Shown here piece by piece: positions 57,635 through 64,000 of a DNA stretch of 64,000 bases (positions are counted from its first letter, which is position 1; every line of letters begins with the position of its first letter). Origin of the DNA: Aporrectodea caliginosa. Its lineage: Eukaryota; Annelida; Clitellata; Crassiclitellata; Lumbricidae. The notes under the pieces are model-generated. The model ran no database searches, was not told the origin of the DNA, and saw nothing but the letters and a program-made list of their open reading frames with translations. A program made the position numbers and the translations under genes. Where the stretch lies: contig JACEVL010000277.1 of assembly GCA_020284085.1 (NCBI GenBank), forward strand, positions 124,001 through 188,000, in the 5' to 3' direction.

Positions 57635-60600
57635 GTATAGTTAGCTCACATTACAACGAGGCGTATAAGAAATACCATAAGCTGTCTCTGTCTATTCTCA
57701 AAGAGTTTGGATTTGGTGTGCAAGGGGTCTCTGAGACGCGAATCCTGCAAGAAGTAGAGTCAATGAATGATGAGATTTTGAAACAAAATGGCCGCCCATT
57801 CGATACAAAATGGCTGACTAGTTTCTACACTTCAAATGTCCTAATAAGCATTCTTTTCGGGAAGAACTTTCTTCAGTCTTTTCCAAAGCACCATTCTGCA
57901 ATCGTGGAGGGTTCGGCAGAGTGTATTGCTAACCTCGACATGAGACTCAACATAGCACCATTTCTTCGGTTTCTACCAATGTTTTGGAAAGGGATTCACG
58001 GTTTGCGGACATCAAGTGAGAAGATGTTTAAAGGCATAGAAGCCGGGATAAAGTTCAACAAATCCAACAGTTCTGAGGCTACGTTCGTTGGGAGATTTCT
58101 GGAAATTGAGGGAATCAACTACAATCACCAGGACCTACTCTACATTCTGCGTGATCTGGTCTTCGGTAGTACAGATTCTGTGACGACAACGTTGCAGTGG
58201 GCAATGGTGGAATTGGCCAACCATCCAGAGGTTCAGAACCGCTTTCAAAAGGAGATCGATGAGATGGTGCCAGGAGAAAGGTTTCCCTCACTCGATGATA
58301 AACGACGTCTACCCTACACGGAAGCTGTGATCCTGGAAATCATGAGACGACGTACTGGAGCCCCGCTTTACATTCCCCACGCGACTCTAAAAGACACCAA
58401 AGTACTTGGGTACGACGTACCTAAAGGATGCTTGGTAAGTATGTGCTTTGCCATATTGAGATTAGGTTGGGGGTGAGGCCAAATAGAGTTAAGAATGTGT
58501 GTCAAGTTGACTTTTGATATTGTATATCGGGGCCTATCATGGTCATGTCGAGAGTAGACTGCTTATATGTGTGATAAATACTTGACTCTGGGCTTACAGG
58601 TAACCAAAGTGAATGGCAATTTTTGGAGCATTGGTTATATTCACAACATTGGTTATAAACACAACATTAAAACGTCATCATGTGTCTGGGCTCACAGATA
58701 TAAATCTAACTGAGGGTCGACCGTTTTGAACTATACTGGGCATTAGAGGCCATAAACAATGCACAGTATAAATAGCTAGATATGCATTTATACATGCATA
58801 CACGCATCTTCATACATACATGAATGCATTCATTCATGAATACATACATACATACATACATACAGGGGTCCTGCGGTGGCCGAGTGGGTTGGTAGCCCGC
58901 TCACCACGCCGGCGGCCCGGGTTCGATTCCCGGTCGGTCGTTTATCAGAGATTAACTTCTCGGACCTTTACTGCGGGTGGCTCGGTCGCAATATAAACGT
59001 GGAGTACAATACAATACAATACAACACAATACAACTGGGGGCGCGGTGGTGTAGGGCTATGTTCGTTGCCTTGCAGCTGGAGGGTTGCGGGTTCGAATCC
59101 ACCTCAAGCCGCCGCGTAGGGACCCTGGGCAAGTCCTTCAGTCGCAATTGCTCATGCGCTTCCGCGTGAAACTCCGATTCAGTGTCCGCGCAGTATTCGG
59201 GAGCGCCTCTGATTAGGAATCTGGAAGGGGCGCTATAACAAGTGTTCAAATACAATACAATACAATACAATATTCTGCCAATGCTGCTATACCTTGAGTT
59301 AAAACTGGCACCAATGTCGAGAAAATATATTTATTTGCTAATTTCGTGATTCAGAATCAGTTCTTGCAGTTCTTCTACGCTCACAATACCTCAGAAGCGA
59401 TTATATGAGAGTGGCTCTGGTTTGAGTTTGAGGGAGTGATCCAGGAAGTGAGTGAGGTGGTCACGTTTGGAATCAAACCAACAAATGTTCAGACTGGCCA
59501 AATGTTTCGTCATCCATCAGCTGCAAAAAATAAAGACTGGCAACGACCGTGATCCGCTGCGATGAGAGTTTCCATTGCGATGGGATCTCATCCAGTCAGT
59601 ATTTCTATGATTTCTGGGTTGTTCCAGTTGGACAAAGGACTCGCGATCTAATAAGAACATCAACTTATGTCCTTTCGCGAAGAAAATTATGACAGTAGAA
59701 TCGGTGGTGTCACGTTCTCAATCTCCCCTTTCCATAGTTCTCAGAAATCTTGATGGTCGTCAACAATACCAGACTGATCTGCTAATCTTACTAATACAAT
59801 TGGTACAAACTTTTGCCAAGAGTTCCACACGAGCGCTTAGATTGCTTTTGCATTCGACCAAATACACACAAAGCCCGTCCCAAATGTCTTTTAACTGTTT
59901 TGCGTATGTCAGAGCTGTTTGGATTTCGCGGCTGCAGGTTAATGTAAGGTATACGGGGCTTTGCGGAAGACATCGTGATGGTTGACTGATGGTCTAGGCT
60001 TGCCTTGGCGTCGCTGTAGCCTTCTGTCATCTGCCAGCCGTTGGCTGGCACCACGTGTTTCTGAATGTGTGTGTGTGTGTGTTTGTGTGCGTGCGTGCGC
60101 GTTTAAAGTTCTTCCTTTTATAACGTCCTCGTTTATGCACAAACCAATCCGGCTGGGGATTGCTGATTCTTCCGCCCTCCAGAAATCCCTAGTTTGACGC
60201 GTCGCGGCATATCGCTAAGAAGGTCGATGTCTCTGCCCCGTATCCCTCTGCCCGCGATATAATTTTGCAGCTTTCGCATGATTAATCTCCTTATCGAATC
60301 GTTGCTCATTTTACGTCTCACACTCTGATACTGGAGATCTAATTACAACCAACTCGCTTGTTCCTTTCGTCTGCTTGTCTAACTTCTATCTTAAGATCAT
60401 CTGTCGACCATTAACACAAAGCATAACCCTGTATTTAAAAAAAATTGATGCAGGTCATAGCGAATGGCTACAGCGCTCACATGGACCCGAAATTCTGGAA
60501 AGATCCGGAGAACTTCAGACCGGAGAGATTCCTGGATGCAGACAACAAGATCATCCATAGTCGGAGAGTGATTCCATTCGGATTGGGTAAATTATGTTTT

Positions 60601-63600
60601 CAGTCTCAGATGTCTAATACAATTAAAAGAAATAACATTTTACAATTGTAATCTGACATGTATAAGGATATACATTTTTTAAGGATATACTTTTCCGTGC
60701 CGATGGGTTGATACACCAAGGCATGAACGCCGATGGAACAAAAGTTGGTTCAGGTTCGATTGCCCTGACTGATGCTTTTCCAAAAGGTAACCTTCGAGAA
60801 TTATATGTGAATATCGCTTAGGCTTAGCACAGAAACCACGCGGAACCAGGTATATCAATTTCAACCTATTTTAACGCAATGCATTGCTATCATACTGAAT
60901 AAAGTCACAAGATTTGCCACTACTGGCGAAGACCTTCAAACTGTCTGAATAATACGCAGAAATGGCAACTTTTTATTGAAAGGTTGGTAAGCTACATGGG
61001 GAAGAAAAGCACTGACAGAAAGCTTATTAGAAGTCACTAGCATGGCGTTATATGCTGTGACTTCTTTTATTAATCGTAGGCCAGTTCTTTTCTTCCCCAT
61101 TTTCTTTACCAACCAATTCAATTCAATTCACGTTATTGATCCCAGTAACAGATACAAGTGTTGAACAACATAGTCATATAATCGAACAATCGAAGATTAA
61201 AACAACACATTTAGCTAGTAAGCAACGAGAGTTGATCATGAACAATAGGCTCACCAGAAGGGACGGGTCCCGCTAGACAGGGGCCTACTTAAATTGACAA
61301 GTGACTGGTTAATAAAATATGTAATGTTGGAGATATATTATTAGATTGACTACAAGGACTGAATCCGGGATATGAATATATTTTCATTTGTGTGTGCACG
61401 AATGAGACTTTTAAAGTGGGGGAGACCTGATGCTGTTCGAATGAGATGCGGTAAATTATTCCATAAAAGGGGTCCTTGATACCTGATTGAGAATTTGCGG
61501 ATATTAGTTCTAGCAAAGTTGCATACATAAGAACGATTACTTCTGGTTTGGGTGGTGAGCAAGGCTGGAGCAAAGAAGGATGAAAAGGCCGGTGGAAGCA
61601 ACTTATTGTCATACCGGTACATAAGTTCTCAAGTCTGAACATATTTAATTTGCTCAATATTTAGTAAATTGAGTTGGATAAAGAGTGGTTTAGTGTGCGA
61701 GTTGTAGGGCGAGTTGGTGATCAAACGTATAGCTTTTTTGCAATATCTTTAGCCTTTTTAAGTGTGTAGGATAGGTAGAAGTCCATATAGGCCTAAGATT
61801 GCAGTAGATTAAATAGGGGTAAATTAAAGCAAAATATAAGTTCTTAAATATTTGAGAGGGGAGTAGGTAAGATATTCTTCTAATTATTCCAATGTTTTTC
61901 ATGATTTTCTTAGATATTTCATTAATATGGGAATTCCATTTCAAGTGCTGGTCAATAAGACACCGAGAAATTTAGATGTTTCAACCTGTGGAATTATTGT
62001 ATTGTCAATGGTTAGTTCACAATCCGAAATAGGTATAGTTTCTTTGGAAGCTCTAAAGATTATATAATTAGTTTTAGAAAGATTTAATGATAATTTGTTG
62101 GCTTTGAACCACTCAGCGGCCATGGTCAATTCCTCATTGGCCAATTTTATCAGCTGGTCGTAAGAAGAGTGAGATAAGAAGGCAGTGGAGTTGTCAGCAA
62201 ATAAGATATAACGTAGCAGTGATGAGGAATTGGGAAGATCATTAATATAAATTAAGAACAGAAGAGGCCCAAGGATTGAGCCTTGCGGAACACCATATAA
62301 TATGAATTGCAGATTAGAAAGTTAGCATTACATAAAACCCTCTGAGATCGACCAGTTAAGTAGCTTTTAAACCAATCAAGTGATTTATCCCTAATGCCAT
62401 AGTGTTCCAATTTTGCTAGAAGAATTTTGTGGTCTACCGTGTCAAATGCTTTGGCGAGGTCTAAGAATATGCCTATAGAGAATTCATTACTATCCATGGC
62501 CTTAGAGATCCTATCCTGAATATCCAGTAACGACATAGAGGTTGAGTGACCAGGTTGGAATCCATGCTGAAGGGGGTAAAGGAGATTCTTATGATTTATA
62601 TAAGAGAACAGTCTATCATACATTATTCTTTCAAAGATTTTAGAGAAGAAAGGCAAAATTGAAATAGGCCTAAAATTTGATATTTCATTTTTATTTCCCT
62701 GTTTATGTATAGGTATTACCTTGGCCATGGATAAACATGTCGAGTTTCTGACCAGAGGGTCTATAGATGACACAAGTTAAGATATCAGAATTTTTGTGTT
62801 GGGGAAAGTTAAGAAGTAGGGTTTCAAAAGAAGTATATGTGCCCGGCGTGTTAATTCTCTGGTAATCAAGCCCTTCCTTAACAAAGAAAGCAACCCCACC
62901 ACCCCTTCCCTCCTTCCTGTTCTCATGAACAAAATTATATCCAGGAACGTGGACAGAATTTACTGTATGCTCGCTTAGCCAAGTTTCGGTTACAGCTAGT
63001 AAATTGGTAGGTAACTGATTTAACAGGTACTGGATTTCGTTAATTTTTGGTAAAATACTCCTACAATTAATATACATAATGGCAAAAGAAGAATCTGTTT
63101 GGAATTTTTTTGCTATTTCAGTAGTACTATGATAATTACATTCTTTTAAGAAGTCAGGGAAATAATTGATGTCGGGATCAATGTCCTTATTGTTCAGAAG
63201 AGGTTTATTAGTATCCATAAAATCGATTATGTTCAATTTATTATGCTTTATATTTTCACACCCATCAGTGGTTAAGGTTGTTGGTGGGACTAGTGTCTTT
63301 TAACAGCTTGAGCTGACATATCGACCCCAGAGTCCAGAGACTCAATCCGCAGTGGCACAGTAGTGCACAAATAGCCTGAATAACTTTAGGTGTTGGTGGC
63401 ATTAAAATTATGTAGGTGGTCACATGTGAGCTAACCAAAGAATTAAGTAAAACAAGCCCCAATGGTGCCAGCCATAGTCAGCATAAGAATAAATCAAAAC
63501 CAAAGTATTAGTTCCATCCGTAGTTAATCATCAAGTATCCTCATGAAGGTAATTAATTAATACAAGTCAATGGAATCAAACAGGGCTTGATCATTATTGA

Positions 63601-64000
63601 TGCAAAGAACATGTATTTGCAAAATTAGATGGGATATGTGGCCATTTAGTGAAATAAAGTTATTAGTACAAGTATAAAGAATAAATATTCTACCTTTCAA
63701 TCCATAACAAGGTCGCTGGTGGATTCGAGTATAGCAGAAATCTCGAAACATCTTTCTGCCACTTGGCGAAGATCTGAATCCATGTCACTGGGCTCTTGGT
63801 TGATAGTATACGCAGGCTGACCACTTCAAATCATAGAACTTTAATTGTTAATTTACCTTGATGAAGATTAGTTGCTTGTTCTGCTGTAGGTAAGCGTTCC
63901 TGTTTGGGAGAGATACTAGCGCGTCAGAGCGTCTTTCTCTTTCTCACAAGTTGCGTCCAGCGTTTCGATATCCGACCACCAGAGGGCCATAACACGATCA
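57635..64000 (+). CDS. P450 exons 3-5 (copy F, 3' half of split gene; cut by window end)
   Basis: Plus strand: exon 3 at 57635-58434 (800 nt), exon 4 at 60454-60586 (133 nt) and exon 5 from 63890 past the window end, all open with canonical borders. Encoded features: YKKYH C-helix, I-helix GSTDS (Ser instead of the usual Thr), EIMR, PKGCL (Leu where paralogues have Met) at the exon 3 end, FRPERF and heme loop FGLGKRSCLGE. No exon 1 or 2 lies upstream on this strand; they lie inverted at 54116-54882. Intron 2 homology runs back to about 57170. Intron 3 carries two SINEs and intron 4 a broken LINE and a foldback. Without the first 121 residues it cannot encode a normal P450. The exons themselves look undamaged. 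Confidence 0.88.
58865..59030 (+). repeat. tRNA-derived SINE, family 3
   Basis: Head GGTCCTGCGGTGGCCGAGTG (A box TGGCCGAGTGG) and GGGTTCGATTCCCGG (B box) about 45 bp apart, then a short body and an (ACAAT)n tail. The anticodon region is not tRNA-like, and the body and tail mark it as a SINE. Confidence 0.8.
59036..59272 (+). repeat. tRNA-derived SINE, family 1 (best copy)
   Basis: Complete-looking copy: GGGGGCGCGGTGGTGTAGGG head, GCGGGTTCGAATCC B box, GGGACCCTGGGCAAGTCC, tail GGGAGCGCCTCTGATTAGG...GGGGCGCTATAACAA and (ACAAT)n. Inserted immediately after the family 3 SINE. Confidence 0.88.
60067..60100. repeat. (GT)n microsatellite
   Basis: Short GT/GC alternating tract in intron 3 of F. Just before it lies a small perfect hairpin, TGCCAGCC GTT GGCTGGCA (60033-60051). 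Confidence 0.85.
60984..61112. repeat. Imperfect foldback beside LINE end
   Basis: Arms of about 54 bp (60984-61038 and 61057-61112) share TTGGTAA...ATGGGGAAGAAAAG...AGAAGTCAC as inverted copies, with mismatches in the middle. The loop is about 18 nt. Confidence 0.8.
61125..63260 (-). mobile_element. CR1/L2-like LINE, endonuclease and RT, broken
   Basis: Minus strand, inserted in intron 4 of F. The 5' part encodes an endonuclease-like N-terminus (MYINCRSILPKINEIQYLL, VTETWLSEH, RKEGRGGGVAFF). It is joined after an internal deletion near 62.73 kb to RT (PISILPFFSKIFERIM, HGFQPGHSTS, FLDLAKAFDTVDHKIL, a GSILGPLLFLIYINDLP box). The catalytic box reads FADNS rather than xADD. The thumb (ALIYPYLIYCNL) and C-terminus (LLWNNLPHLIR) follow with stops and frameshifts. 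It is not active. The element may extend to about 63690. Confidence 0.85.

Noticed and set aside
58865..58940. Possible tRNA gene (A and B boxes present)
   Set aside because: No proper anticodon arm or acceptor pairing could be made out, and it continues into a SINE body and (ACAAT)n tail.

Overview
This is a metazoan nuclear genomic window. It has spliced genes with GT-AG introns, long simple-sequence tracts, tRNA-derived SINEs, CR1/L2-like LINE fragments, and small non-autonomous DNA transposons with classic target-site duplications. The protein family, a locally expanded CYP2-clan cytochrome P450, and the repeat mix suggest a marine invertebrate deuterostome, possibly an echinoderm. That placement is inference. 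The palindrome TAGGCCTA is strongly over-represented (at least 16 exact copies).

The only protein-coding host genes I can support are a tandem cluster of microsomal P450 genes. All have the same five coding exons: 242 (245 in copy A), 122, 800, 133 and 197 (206 in A) nt, joined in phases 2, 1, 0 and 1. Copies A (436-8188), B (13693-20693) and C (26188-33550) are on the minus strand and copy D (45297-49478) is on the plus strand. All four are complete and open, encoding 501, 497, 497 and 497 aa. Beyond D lies a split gene. Exons 1-2 (54116-54882, minus, 'E') face exons 3-5 (57635 to the window end, plus, 'F'). The two parts are broken at matching points of intron 2, as expected for a roughly 4-kb inversion inside one gene.

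Copies B, C and E share a promoter block with a TATA box, a short non-coding first exon and a 5'UTR intron whose acceptor lies directly before the ATG. Copy A has lost this block by deletion, and I cannot find it in D. All copies carry the heme-Cys loop, ExxR and PERF motifs, but all five readable C-helices have YKKYH where P450s normally have WxxxR.

Region by region: 0-13.6 kb holds gene A and its upstream intergenic unit. 13.6-26 kb holds gene B, a decayed piggyBac-like element, and an upstream unit with a minisatellite and a TTAA-flanked MITE. 26-38 kb holds gene C with a hAT MITE and a pogo/Tigger derivative in its introns, followed by a retroelement carrying RT and a nuclease-like domain and by a LINE 3' end. 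38-45 kb is duplicated intergenic DNA with a second copy of the TTAA MITE. 45-49.5 kb is gene D. 49.5-52.5 kb holds relics and LINE pieces. 52.5-64 kb is the inverted/split gene with SINEs, a foldback and a broken LINE in its introns. The products are expected to be ER-membrane monooxygenases that differ mainly in substrate-recognition segments; their substrates cannot be read from sequence.
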